Virus record (IMG/VR): IMGVR_UViG_3300035698_020236
Coordinates: 1 to 39,135 of that record
DNA from: a virus
DNA length: 39,135 bases
Direction: 5' to 3' (one strand)
Shown here: positions 31,140-38,305 of the stretch, in pieces
Numbering within the stretch: position 1 is the stretch's first letter
Layout: every line of letters begins with the position of its first letter
Made by a program: the position numbers and the translations under genes
The notes under the pieces: generated by a model
What the model was told of the DNA's origin: nothing
What the model saw: only the letters and a program-made list of their open reading frames with translations
Databases searched by the model: none

Positions 31140-31577
31140 ATGAAAAAGGTTAAAGATTATATTGTTGGTATGTGGAAATACAGATCGTTGCGGATGGTTA
31201 TGTTTCTGGAGTTTGGTGTAACTGGCATTCTGATTATACTGCCAGTGATTCTGTTCTTTATAACAGGCTTATACTCAACCCTGATTGGTGAGGCGCTGCC
31301 GATTCTTTACATCAAGATATTGAGGGAGACCTGGGTAGAGCCATATGAGGAAAAAGTGAAGGACGATGTATTTGCGGCTATCGAGACAACCGCCGATGTT
31401 ATTTTGATGTACGCTGAGAATGGGGACTGGGATTCGTTTAACTTTGAGTACGACAAACTGCTTGAGGGGCGTGACGAAAATCCGTTGCGTGGCATGATTT
31501 TGGATAAGGTGGATGTTGGGATATTGCAGTTTGCGGCACCGTTTGAGTTTGCTGCTGGGCAGCGGATTGTTCAGTGA
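31140..31577 (+). CDS. Membrane protein of unknown function
   Basis: A 145-residue protein with a basic N-terminus (MKKVKDYIVGMWKYRSLRM), one long or two short hydrophobic segments (GVTGILIILPVILFFITGLY) and an acidic soluble C-terminal part. GAAAGGTGG precedes the start. It could act at the envelope (exclusion or lysis), but no motif decides. Confidence 0.65.
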   Translation: MKKVKDYIVGMWKYRSLRMVMFLEFGVTGILIILPVILFFITGLYSTLIGEALPILYIKILRETWVEPYEEKVKDDVFAAIETTADVILMYAENGDWDSFNFEYDKLLEGRDENPLRGMILDKVDVGILQFAAPFEFAAGQRIVQ

Positions 31578-31593
31578 GTCTAGTATTAGACTG
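31576..31593. repeat. Dispersed palindrome, copy 3
   Basis: GAGTCTAGTATTAGACTG overlaps the stop of the membrane-protein gene and precedes the SD of the next, the same placement as copy 1. Confidence 0.55.
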
Positions 31594-31608
31594 GAAAGGT
31601 GGGGTGGA

Positions 31609-31884
31609 ATGCCGGAAATTAACACCACGCGGTATGTAGTAATTATTGGCAAGGATGATGACAATGGTGAGCCGATTTTCATGTGTGGCGGTCGGACCGG
31701 AGAGCGAATGGAATTCAACACCATGATGGATGCGGTACACGCTCGTGACCGTCTACCGAGAAGTTATGGCTGGGATGACACGCGAGTTGTTAAACTTGTG
31801 CATAAAGACGGCGAATGGAAAACAGAAGAGGTATGGGAGCTTGGCTATAACACGATTTCACAGATCAAGGAGGAGATTAAGTAA
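31609..31884 (+). CDS. Small hypothetical protein
   Basis: A 91-residue protein (YVVIIGKDDDNGEPIFMC, HARDRLPRSYGWDDT, DGEWKTEEVWEL) with an alternating strand-turn pattern; no known family. Start at ATG 31609 behind GGTGGGGTGG; the longer frame upstream overlaps another gene. It overlaps the next start by 1 nt. Confidence 0.62.
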   Translation: MPEINTTRYVVIIGKDDDNGEPIFMCGGRTGERMEFNTMMDAVHARDRLPRSYGWDDTRVVKLVHKDGEWKTEEVWELGYNTISQIKEEIK

Positions 31885-32069
31885 TGGAAAAAGCGAGGAA
31901 CACACTTGGCGATGACTCAACAAAGTTGTGCATTGTATCAAAGGGAAACGAAATGTCTAAGTGGCAGATCAGCCAATTGCGGGCCGCTGAGAAACGCGGT
32001 GATTTAATAAAGATGGACACCCGCGGAAAGTGGACACATTGCAATTGGGAAGACGTGGAGGCGAATTAA
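31884..32069 (+). CDS. Small basic hypothetical protein
   Basis: A 61-residue protein with a helix KWQISQLRAAEKRGDLIKMD, possibly nucleic-acid binding. AGGAGATTAA precedes the start and the stop directly abuts the ssb ATG, so it is likely co-translated with SSB. No family recognised. Confidence 0.58.
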   Translation: MEKARNTLGDDSTKLCIVSKGNEMSKWQISQLRAAEKRGDLIKMDTRGKWTHCNWEDVEAN

Positions 32070-32480
32070 ATGTATCATAAGGTAACGATTATAGGTAATT
32101 TGGGTGGCGACCCGGAGCTGCGGTATCTTGCCGGGGGGATGGCGGTGTGCGACTTCAAGGTGGCCGCGAACAAAAAGTATAAGAAAGATGGGGAGTCGTT
32201 CACTGAGACAGTATGGTTTAAATGCACCGCTTGGGGCAAGCTGGCCGAGACGCTCAATGAATATCTTAATAAAGGGAGGCTGGTCTATATTGAGGGCACT
32301 ATTAAGCCGAATGAAAGTGGACATCCGCGGACATTTGAGTTAAAAGATGGAACCGCCGCGGCAAGCTACGAGATAACAGTTAATGAATGCAAGTTTCTCA
32401 GCAAGGGAACTGGCGGGGGGGATGAAGAGCCTACTCCTGGATTTAGCGAGAAACCTCAGTCCGACGAGATTCCGTTTTAG
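32070..32480 (+). CDS. ssb: Single-stranded DNA-binding protein
   Basis: A 136-residue OB-fold SSB: HKVTIIGNLGGDPELRYL, VCDFKVAANKKYKKDG, VWFKCTAWGKLAETLNEYLNKG and LVYIEGTIKPNE are all family-typical, with a short linker and the acidic tip SDEIPF that recruits partner proteins. It coats single strands in phage replication and recombination. The tail is short, as usual for phage SSBs. Confidence 0.95.
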   Translation: MYHKVTIIGNLGGDPELRYLAGGMAVCDFKVAANKKYKKDGESFTETVWFKCTAWGKLAETLNEYLNKGRLVYIEGTIKPNESGHPRTFELKDGTAAASYEITVNECKFLSKGTGGGDEEPTPGFSEKPQSDEIPF

Positions 32481-32489
32481 GAGGTGGCG

Positions 32490-32771
32490 ATGAAGAGCTT
32501 TGCTGAAAACGCCTTGCTGGTAATATGCTGTGCCGTCATAGTTGTTGCTGTTGTTTTTTCGTTGTGGATAATTTTTGCAAAAGATGCATCGGCGCAAGAG
32601 GTTAGTGGGGCATGGTGGCATGTTTGTTTTACCGAGCATGGCTGCCTTGTATCCGATGGTGTTCAAGCGAATCTAATATATGCTCCATATAAGTGGGGGT
32701 ATATGTATCAGCCAAATTCGCCCGCGCGGAACGTGTATGGGTATTGGGGCTGGATTTGGGTGGCCGGATAG
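32490..32771 (+). CDS. Small exported or membrane-anchored protein
   Basis: A 93-residue protein with an N-terminal hydrophobic segment (LLVICCAVIVVAVVFSLWII) followed by a Ser-Ala-Gln site (AKDASAQEV) that could be cut by signal peptidase. The remainder is aromatic-rich (WWHVCFTEHGC, YGYWGWIW) with two Cys. Start at ATG 32490, with AGGAGG 5 nt upstream. Possibly an envelope-acting protein; unrecognised family. Confidence 0.66.
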   Translation: MKSFAENALLVICCAVIVVAVVFSLWIIFAKDASAQEVSGAWWHVCFTEHGCLVSDGVQANLIYAPYKWGYMYQPNSPARNVYGYWGWIWVAG

Positions 32772-32783
32772 TACGCGTTAATT

Positions 32784-32846
32784 GGGGGGAGAGGGGATAC
32801 ACCATTTCAGAGTCTCATCTCTCTCCCCCCCATTATGCAGGGGGGG
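32784..32846 (+). promoter_or_regulatory. Competing hairpins at a ribosome binding site
   Basis: In the gap between two early genes, C7 (32825-32831) can pair either with G6 at 32784-32789 (extended by AGAGGGG/ATCTCTCT to about 12 bp) or with G7 at 32840-32846 around an 8-nt loop. The G7 is part of the ribosome site of the next gene (ATG 32857), so the two folds could expose or hide it. Confidence 0.5.
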
Positions 32847-32856
32847 TGGTAACAAT

Positions 32857-33108
32857 ATGGACATCGTATTTGATTATGACAGGTTGCTGCTTAGAGATTA
32901 CATAACTCTAAGCAACTTGGTATCCAGCGGGGATGTGGGAATCAACACAATTTTTGCAATATTGACTGTAATAGACAAGCTCACGGACAACCCGATTGCC
33001 ATTGGCGCTCTGGCTGATGGGGCCGGGAATGACATCATCAACAAGTTTGCTGCCGGCCTATCTAAATATATAGACAGTCTTGGGTATAAGCCAGCAGGGG
33101 CTCCGTGA
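32857..33108 (+). CDS. Small hypothetical protein
   Basis: An 83-residue helical protein (LLLRDYITLSNLVSSGDVG, TIFAILTVIDKLTDNPIA, INKFAAGLSKYIDSL). ATG 32857 has a G-rich site 10 nt upstream that can be sequestered in a hairpin. No family recognised. Confidence 0.62.
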   Translation: MDIVFDYDRLLLRDYITLSNLVSSGDVGINTIFAILTVIDKLTDNPIAIGALADGAGNDIINKFAAGLSKYIDSLGYKPAGAP

Positions 33109-33323
33109 TGGCCACATATTATGGCTCCGGATGGGTCCCCTACAGGGTATGGCCGACAACTTATGGGGACGGAAACGATGAAATATATACCGTGGATTAT
33201 ACAGGCCTCACTGAATACAGCATGGGCAACCCAAGGTGCCCATATTGTAACGTTGAACACAAGTCTGGAGATGTCAAATGCAAGTGGTGCGGAGCGCCGC
33301 TAGACAGCAGGAGGTGGCTATGA
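33108..33323 (+). CDS. Small zinc-ribbon protein
   Basis: A 71-residue protein whose C-terminal half has two CxxC knuckles, CPYC and CKWC, 13 residues apart: a zinc ribbon. The N-terminal part is Tyr/Gly-rich. TGATG overlap with the upstream gene. A nucleic-acid or protein adaptor role is possible. Confidence 0.68.
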   Translation: MATYYGSGWVPYRVWPTTYGDGNDEIYTVDYTGLTEYSMGNPRCPYCNVEHKSGDVKCKWCGAPLDSRRWL

Positions 33324-33721
33324 AACTAGATGCCGATTTGTTCAAAAAGGCGGCTAGGGAGATCAAAGAATCGGGTTTAATGAGATGCTATAGTGGCGTG
33401 CCAACTGGTAAAAGCGCCGTAGAGTGTGTCGAGTTTGTTCTTACGGAATATCTCGATATGGCTGCTGGCGATGCAGTAATTACCGTCCTGGCAGAGGGCG
33501 ATCTAGTGGCAATTGTTTCCATTGTGTTCAGCGACGGGAGCGGAGTTGAAATCCTGTTCGTCCTGGATGGGAACACACTTGATGGGTCGTTTGTTCCTCT
33601 TGAGCTGTTTGATATAGAGGAACTGGCATCCGAGATAGCAAAGGATGTTTTGGAACAAGGCGCTCGCCTGGACAACCTGAGGGCTTTATACGCAGAGAGA
33701 GGGGGGACCGTTACATGGTAA
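33320..33721 (+). CDS. Hypothetical protein
   Basis: A 133-residue protein: helix LFKKAAREIKES, strands GDAVITVLAEGDLVAIVSIVF and VEILFVLDGNTLDG, then helix IEELASEIAKDVLEQ. Start ATG 33320 with AGGAGG 5 nt upstream. Compact alpha/beta domain of unknown function. Confidence 0.65.
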   Translation: MKLDADLFKKAAREIKESGLMRCYSGVPTGKSAVECVEFVLTEYLDMAAGDAVITVLAEGDLVAIVSIVFSDGSGVEILFVLDGNTLDGSFVPLELFDIEELASEIAKDVLEQGARLDNLRALYAERGGTVTW

Positions 33722-33927
33722 TGATGGGAGAGACAGTAGAAACGGGAGCGGAGATTCCAAAGGGGTCGGTTTTGTCTGTAATGCGTTCAGCGGCTGGGTA
33801 TTTCCTTGGGTACGAGGATGAAGATGGGAGTCCGTATACGCGAGAATCGGGGTATTTCCAATCCAGCGAGTCTGCCACTGTTGCTCTTAGACTGTGGGAG
33901 AGGGGACTAAAGGTAAAGGCGCGATAG
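33715..33927 (+). CDS. Small hypothetical protein
   Basis: A 70-residue protein with a strand-rich centre (VLSVMRSAAGYFLGYED) and a helical basic end (ATVALRLWERGLKVKAR). It overlaps the previous gene by 7 nt. No family recognised. Confidence 0.58.
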   Translation: MVMMGETVETGAEIPKGSVLSVMRSAAGYFLGYEDEDGSPYTRESGYFQSSESATVALRLWERGLKVKAR

Positions 33928-33958
33928 TTTTTAATTTATAGGACGGGAGGTGGGCGCA

Positions 33959-34225
33959 ATGGTAGCTGATATTGACCGTATCGAATTTGTGGTTAATGCC
34001 ATAGATGATATAAAGAAACATGTAGAGGACAATTTCAACGTTGACGTGTGTTGTGTTGAGGCCGTTGAGTCGATGCTTGAGATGTTAGATGAGCTGTGCT
34101 TTCAAGTCTCCGGCACAATTGAAACATTGCAGATGGAGCTTGGAGCCGCTCAAGATTACACCTCGGAGTTATGTGATCAAGTCGCCGAGTTGGAGTATGA
34201 ATTGGAAGAGCTTGGAAATGGGTAA
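33959..34225 (+). CDS. Small acidic coiled-coil protein
   Basis: An 88-residue, nearly all-helical acidic protein with heptad-like spacing (VESMLEMLDELCFQVSGTIE, LCDQVAELEYELEELG). GGGAGG lies 8 nt before ATG 33959. Probably oligomeric; function unknown. Confidence 0.62.
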   Translation: MVADIDRIEFVVNAIDDIKKHVEDNFNVDVCCVEAVESMLEMLDELCFQVSGTIETLQMELGAAQDYTSELCDQVAELEYELEELGNG

Positions 34226-34313
34226 GGATTTTCTGCTAGACTTGGGGGCGTTCCTGTTGTCGTGCATAATATTTATAGTGATAATAGCCATTACAATGAG
34301 AATGGGGGGGTAA
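34218..34313 (+). CDS. Tiny single-pass membrane protein
   Basis: A 31-residue protein: MGKDFLLDLGAFLLSC then IIFIVIIAITMRMGG, a single transmembrane helix. It overlaps the coiled-coil gene by 8 nt and is followed after 1 nt by another membrane protein. Too small for family assignment, but the hydrophobic design and the tight packing support a real gene. Confidence 0.5.
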   Translation: MGKDFLLDLGAFLLSCIIFIVIIAITMRMGG

Positions 34314-34314
34314 T

Positions 34315-34500
34315 ATGAGTAAACTTGTTGTGGCCGGGATTGTTCTTGCCTTAATCCTATTTTTGTTTTTTGGGGGTGTTTTGTACAAGAGAGGGAGGCA
34401 AGATGTGTACAATAAGCAATACCCCAAAGCCTGGGTCTGCGTAGAAAGGTATTTTGGGGAAGGGTCGAAGTGTACAGAAATTGACGCGATGAAATACTAG
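34315..34500 (+). CDS. Small N-terminally anchored membrane protein
   Basis: A 61-residue protein with an N-terminal transmembrane helix (LVVAGIVLALILFLFFGGVLY) followed by a basic then mixed soluble part with two Cys. GGGGGGG precedes the start. Could belong with the adjacent tiny membrane gene. Confidence 0.58.
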   Translation: MSKLVVAGIVLALILFLFFGGVLYKRGRQDVYNKQYPKAWVCVERYFGEGSKCTEIDAMKY

Positions 34501-34508
34501 GCGGTGCT

Positions 34509-34581
34509 GGATGCGTAGCTTAGTGGTTAAAGCGTTCGGCTCATAACCGATTGATCGCGCGTTCGACTCGCGCCGCATCCA
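34509..34581 (+). tRNA. tRNA with CAU anticodon (tRNA-Met or tRNA-Ile2)
   Basis: A complete 73-nt cloverleaf: acceptor GGATGCG (34509-34515) pairs with CGCATCC (34574-34580). The D stem is GCTT/AAGC. The anticodon loop CTCATAA (34540-34546) carries CAU. The T stem GCGCG/CGCGC (34557-34561/34569-34573) encloses TTCGACT. The anticodon stem has one T-T mismatch at its base and lacks the three G-C pairs of an initiator. No CCA is encoded. It may be elongator Met, or Ile2 if the C is modified to lysidine. Confidence 0.92.
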
Positions 34582-34608
34582 CTATTAGTATAACAGGGGG
34601 GGGCAAGA

Positions 34609-35205
34609 ATGGACGCAAAACTGTTTGATAATTATATTAAAATTAGCATGTTCCCGGGGCGTGTGGAGCCAGAACTTCAGATTCGTTCGATGGTTTTCCC
34701 TCAGCCTATCCGAGTTACCCCCGATTTTGATGGGGCTTGGGAATGGCTTGAGCCTGACAAGTTTTTCGACGACTTGACGATGGCCGCCGAAATCAAGGGG
34801 TTGGGGCCATACAGGAAGGGGGTAAGGTTGTGGGCAGCGGAGTGGTGGCGCATTGGGGCGTGGGATGAAGACTCATACCGGATCGCGGTTGACTACTCTG
34901 GCAGGGATTGGGTCAAGACGTGGCTAGATGTAGAAGATGATGACATATTTGAATTCCTATGGTCCGAGTCTAGCGATGAGGCACAACGCGCGTTTGGTGG
35001 ACGCGATGACTATGAATGGGAACCTGGGCATTCCCCCTGTCGCTGGCGTGCTCCAGAGACGATGCCGGAGTTCGTTTGTCGTTCACGGTACGTAGTTGAG
35101 AATGTATCCATAGAATACCCCAGACTGATACACGGGGACTATCGCGGGGGGAATCGTTTTGAGGATATTGGGTGGCAATTTGTAGTTGACGTTAAAAGGG
35201 TATAG
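34609..35205 (+). CDS. Hypothetical protein
   Basis: A 198-residue Trp/Asp-rich acidic protein (GAWEWLEPDKFFDDL, GVRLWAAEWWRIGAWDEDSY, GRDDYEWEPGHSPCRW). GGGGGGG lies before ATG 34609, just after the tRNA. I do not recognise a family; the acidic, aromatic composition is reminiscent of DNA-mimic or inhibitor proteins, but that is speculation. Confidence 0.65.
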   Translation: MDAKLFDNYIKISMFPGRVEPELQIRSMVFPQPIRVTPDFDGAWEWLEPDKFFDDLTMAAEIKGLGPYRKGVRLWAAEWWRIGAWDEDSYRIAVDYSGRDWVKTWLDVEDDDIFEFLWSESSDEAQRAFGGRDDYEWEPGHSPCRWRAPETMPEFVCRSRYVVENVSIEYPRLIHGDYRGGNRFEDIGWQFVVDVKRV

Positions 35206-35214
35206 GGGGCAGCA

Positions 35215-35421
35215 ATGAAATACGTTGTAAGCGGTGATGCGAGAATGCACTACGGGGAGATAGCGAGTATTGTGAACATATCCACAGAGGTATCGGCGAG
35301 TGATGAGAAAGAGGCGATAAGCAACGCCTTGTACGGTTATAAGCGACGCCATCACGCTGATAGCGCCGAGTGGGTTTCAGGTGTTCAGTGTCGCGTAATC
35401 AAGAGAACTATGGGGTGGTGA
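35215..35421 (+). CDS. Small hypothetical protein
   Basis: A 68-residue protein (YVVSGDARMHYGEIASIVNI, ASDEKEAISNALYGYKRRHH), a single alpha/beta unit. GGGGGCAGCA precedes the start. Directly adjoins the next gene. No family recognised. Confidence 0.58.
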   Translation: MKYVVSGDARMHYGEIASIVNISTEVSASDEKEAISNALYGYKRRHHADSAEWVSGVQCRVIKRTMGW

Positions 35422-35781
35422 ATGATGAAAGTAAACGTAAATAAACTTGTAAAAATAAAGCCAATTAACGGGATTGCCGATTTCTTGGCGCTTGGGCTTT
35501 TCGGGTACAGGAACGGCTGGAGTCCTGAGGATGTAGCGGCAGCGGTAGAATCTGATACTGGCATACCGCGCACCGTGCTTACCTCAGCATATGTTATAGA
35601 CAATACAGCCTCCCTTAACGTGGTAGCCGTTCAGCCGGTGAGTTCGCATGGGCGCAGCAAGCGGTATCTTACTGTTGACCACAGCCATGGGGGTTTTTCG
35701 CCAAAAGTTGCCGTGGTCAAAAAGGTTCCGATGTACAAAGATGCACGTGGGGACATATTTATCAATGAGAATGACATGTAA
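35422..35781 (+). CDS. Hypothetical protein
   Basis: A 119-residue basic protein (VNVNKLVKIKPINGIADFL, SPEDVAAAVESDTGIPRTVL, SHGRSKRYLTVDHSHGGF). Tandem ATGs at 35422/35425 abut the previous stop, and its stop overlaps the following methyltransferase ATG (TAATG). Possibly a DNA-binding partner of that enzyme; unproven. Confidence 0.62.
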   Translation: MMKVNVNKLVKIKPINGIADFLALGLFGYRNGWSPEDVAAAVESDTGIPRTVLTSAYVIDNTASLNVVAVQPVSSHGRSKRYLTVDHSHGGFSPKVAVVKKVPMYKDARGDIFINENDM

Positions 35782-36452
35782 TGTCTAATAAAATAAAACA
35801 TCCAGCTACGTACAGCAAGGTGATACTTCCTGAATTGGCACGGTTTCTTGTGGGTATCCATGAGGTTCTTGACCCGTTTGCTGGAACCGGCAAGCTGGCC
35901 CTGATAAAAGAGCATGGGTATAGAGGGCGGATTGTTTGCAACGGAATAGAGCCGTTGTGGGCGGGTATGAACGAATATGATGTGGATGAGTGGCACGTTG
36001 GGGATGCAGAGAATATGTCGTGGTGTCCTGATGCGAGGTTTGATGGCATATGTACATCGCCGACTTATGGGAATCGCATGGCAGACAACTACAGTGCTGG
36101 GGATCAGTCGCATCGCATTACATATCGGCACTACTTAGGGGAGCCGTTAAAGGATGGCAATACCGGCAGTATGCAATGGGGCGATGCATACAGAGAAAAG
36201 CACGTTGCTGTATATCAGGAATGCATGCGCGTTTCCAAGAGGGGTGCTCTCATTATTATCAACGTATCAGATCATATTCGCAAGTGGGAGATAATGCATG
36301 TCGTCGATTGGCATCAAAGAGAGCTAGAGCTACTTGGGGCCGAATTCTTGACCAACATTGAAATAGAGACTCCCCGTATGCGGTTTGGGCGCAACTCCGA
36401 ACTGAGAGTTGGGCATGAGAATATACTATTATTTGTTGTTGGGGGTGCCTAA
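35781..36452 (+). CDS. DNA methyltransferase with unusual TSPTYGNR motif
   Basis: A 223-residue enzyme: SAM motif I first (VLDPFAGTGKLALI, ~30-43), then acidic NGIEPLW, then catalytic motif IV TSPTYGNRMAD (~93-103), followed by GALIIINVSDHIRKWE. The SPxY core in place of DPPY suggests N4-cytosine (or adenine) methylation of DNA. Motif order is unlike the beta-class enzyme at 30.5 kb. Second orphan DNA methyltransferase in the early region, consistent with anti-restriction. Confidence 0.83.
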   Translation: MSNKIKHPATYSKVILPELARFLVGIHEVLDPFAGTGKLALIKEHGYRGRIVCNGIEPLWAGMNEYDVDEWHVGDAENMSWCPDARFDGICTSPTYGNRMADNYSAGDQSHRITYRHYLGEPLKDGNTGSMQWGDAYREKHVAVYQECMRVSKRGALIIINVSDHIRKWEIMHVVDWHQRELELLGAEFLTNIEIETPRMRFGRNSELRVGHENILLFVVGGA

Positions 36453-36901
36453 TGGATTTAAATAAAGATAGTCTTGCCGCGTATGTTGTATTCGAGGAGG
36501 TTGGCGACGATTATGGGGTGGAGTTTACGATAAGGGCTGTTTATGGCAATTCTGGCGATGCCATCCGCCTTGTTAATGATAACCCCGAGTTGTTTATTGA
36601 GCCGTGGCCGGTTGGGGGCGGTGAATATATGACAATTGATGGTTTGACACCATTTCTTGTATCGCTGTTCCCTGTTCTGTTCGGCGGTAACGATGACTGG
36701 GACGCGCACCCTTTCAGCGCAAGCATTACCTGGGATCGGCTGCGTACAGGTAATAATGGTGTTCTTTCTGACCGCATGTTCAGGCGATATGTGCTGGCGT
36801 TAAGCGCGGAAGAGGCAATCGAAATGGCTAAAGAAATGTACAGACTCGTGGAATCGCCGTCACTTGTGGTGATACAGAGGGAGAATCGCAATGGGGGATA
36901 A
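36452..36901 (+). CDS. Hypothetical protein
   Basis: A 149-residue acidic alpha/beta protein (YGVEFTIRAVYGNSGDAIRL, MTIDGLTPFLVSLFPVLFGG, YVLALSAEEAIEMAKEMYRL). It overlaps the methyltransferase stop by 1 nt and the next gene by 11 nt. The C-terminal AEEAIEMAKEM repeats a pattern of the N-terminal GDAIRLVND, hinting at an internal repeat. Function unknown. Confidence 0.62.
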   Translation: MDLNKDSLAAYVVFEEVGDDYGVEFTIRAVYGNSGDAIRLVNDNPELFIEPWPVGGGEYMTIDGLTPFLVSLFPVLFGGNDDWDAHPFSASITWDRLRTGNNGVLSDRMFRRYVLALSAEEAIEMAKEMYRLVESPSLVVIQRENRNGG

Positions 36902-37124
36902 TATCGGAGGGGGGCGGGATTGCACGGAGCTATTGCAAAATGCGCTTGCCATGGTCGAGGTTCTTAACGAGGAGAACAAACGGCTGAATAGGACCATTGG
37001 CAAGCTGGTGTATATGTTAAAGTATCCATGGGCCATTGTTTCTATAGAGAAAACGCTAAAGAGTTTTGGGCTATGGGATGCAGAGCGCGAGTCCCTTGAA
37101 CAGATAGATAGGATGAGTGAATAG
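36891..37124 (+). CDS. Small coiled-coil protein
   Basis: A 77-residue protein with a leucine-zipper-like helix (ELLQNALAMVEVLNEENKRL, TIGKLVYML) and an acidic end. ATG 36891 overlaps the upstream gene. No family recognised. Confidence 0.58.
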   Translation: MGDNIGGGRDCTELLQNALAMVEVLNEENKRLNRTIGKLVYMLKYPWAIVSIEKTLKSFGLWDAERESLEQIDRMSE

Positions 37125-37125
37125 C

Positions 37126-37416
37126 ATGACCGTTGAGGAAATCAAAAACAGGTTGGCCGAATTGCCACCAGGGGTGTGGAGCGCCAGGTCTATGGAAATC
37201 ACCTCCGTTATTACTCTGGATTCAGAGGAGATTGCTGAGGTGTACAATGTAAGTGGCAACCCGTTTGGAGATATACGAATTGCCTGTTTCTTTGCAGATT
37301 CAGTTGAGATGGTTAAGTATTTGCTTGCCAAGTTAGAAGAATCAAAGAGGCCCAAATATGAAGAATTTGTAGTATTCCCCGATAAGCGGAAGTGGGGGGG
37401 GGTGAATAGTGGTTAA
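37126..37416 (+). CDS. Small hypothetical protein
   Basis: A 96-residue alpha/beta protein (VEEIKNRLAELPPGVWSAR, ITSVITLDSEEIAEVYNV, CFFADSVEMVKYLLAKLEES). ATG 37126 follows the previous stop by 1 nt; GTG 37117 is a weaker option. A run of nine G's close to its 3' end could cause slippage or sequencing error. Function unknown. Confidence 0.58.
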   Translation: MTVEEIKNRLAELPPGVWSARSMEITSVITLDSEEIAEVYNVSGNPFGDIRIACFFADSVEMVKYLLAKLEESKRPKYEEFVVFPDKRKWGGVNSG

Positions 37417-37606
37417 ATCATCTTGGATGAGCAAAGAGTTTAGGTATGACAATTCGTGGCATGATGGGGTGAGAGCGCCGGCCCTGCCATCCCTGGTAGT
37501 TTGGCTTAACGAGCTACAGGGCAATTACGATGTAGTAGATATTATTTCCATAGACGTCGGGAATGGACTTGTGCTTGTATTGGTAAAGGTAATTTCAGAA
37601 AGATGA
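37409..37606 (+). CDS. Small hypothetical protein
   Basis: A 65-residue protein (NELQGNYDVVDIISIDVGNG, LVLVLVKVISER) starting at GTG 37409 behind a G9 ribosome site, or at ATG 37427. It overlaps both neighbours. It is not a HicA: it lacks the GSHH active-site motif expected of a toxin beside hicB. Confidence 0.52.
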   Translation: MVKSSWMSKEFRYDNSWHDGVRAPALPSLVVWLNELQGNYDVVDIISIDVGNGLVLVLVKVISER

Positions 37607-37836
37607 AAGACAAGACTATAGATGACTACATGGCGTTGCCGTACAAGATACTTATTATTCCCGATGAGGACTGTGGGTATTTCATACAATTGCCTGAACT
37701 CCCTGGGTGTATGAGTCAGGGGGACACAATTGAGGAAGCCGTAGAGATGATACGGGATGCGCAGCGGTTAATAATAGAGTACCTGCTTGAATCCAAACAG
37801 AATATTTCGTTACCAGAAAGCATGACAGGGGTATAA
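37603..37836 (+). CDS. hicB: HicB-family antitoxin-like protein (orphan)
   Basis: A 77-residue HicB-fold domain: YKILIIPDEDCGYFIQLPEL, PGCMSQGDTIEEAVEMIRDA, LIIEYLLESKQNISLPES, matching the partial RNase H-like HicB domain almost end to end. There is no C-terminal DNA-binding extension and no HicA toxin adjacent. An orphan HicB could neutralise a host HicA toxin deployed as anti-phage defence. ATGA overlap with the upstream gene. Confidence 0.85.
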   Translation: MKDKTIDDYMALPYKILIIPDEDCGYFIQLPELPGCMSQGDTIEEAVEMIRDAQRLIIEYLLESKQNISLPESMTGV

Positions 37837-37838
37837 AT

Positions 37839-38192
37839 ATGAATCCAGAAACGTTACAAGCGTACCTAGAGGTTATTAAAGAGGTATCGCAGCCTATTTA
37901 TCAAGCTGCATATCAGCGGGTACTGTATACAAACATCTTTTCGATTGTTGCTGCAGTGTTACTAATTGTCGTGGCTGCGGCAGTATTAAAGATGACTCGC
38001 CCGTTATACAGAAACAAAAGTGATGCCCCTGGGTTCACAGAGTGGGTGCAAGATGAGAAGACTAGTTTTACAGGGATTGTAGTTTCCATGGTAATACTTT
38101 GTTTCGCTCTTCCGTTACTGATTTGCTCTATTTGCAACCTGTATTCTATTGACTACTGCGTTTACGATTTGGTACTTAGGACATTGCGATGA
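37839..38192 (+). CDS. Two-helix membrane protein
   Basis: A 117-residue protein with two clear transmembrane helices (IFSIVAAVLLIVVAAAVL and FTGIVVSMVILCFALPLLIC) joined by a ~30-residue loop. The stop overlaps the next start (ATGA). Holin-like topology, yet located among early genes; function not decided. Confidence 0.66.
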   Translation: MNPETLQAYLEVIKEVSQPIYQAAYQRVLYTNIFSIVAAVLLIVVAAAVLKMTRPLYRNKSDAPGFTEWVQDEKTSFTGIVVSMVILCFALPLLICSICNLYSIDYCVYDLVLRTLR

Positions 38193-38305
38193 AAGTTGAG
38201 GCGATGGCAAGTGAGCTGAAGCTGCTGATGGATGAAAACGATGCACTACTCGCGAAGATTAAGGAGTATGAGGCTCGGCGTTATGATGCGGTGAATCTAT
38301 GGTAG
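38189..38305 (+). CDS. 38-residue coiled-coil mini-protein
   Basis: ATG 38189 overlaps the upstream TGA (ATGA) and its stop overlaps the next ATG, so it fits the operon's overlap pattern. The product is one amphipathic helix (MKVEAMASELKLLMDENDAL, LAKIKEYEARRYD). No family. Confidence 0.52.
   Translation: MKVEAMASELKLLMDENDALLAKIKEYEARRYDAVNLW

Noticed and set aside
34509-34581. Initiator tRNA interpretation of the CAU tRNA
   Set aside because: The anticodon stem lacks the three consecutive G-C pairs, and the first acceptor pair is a normal G-C.
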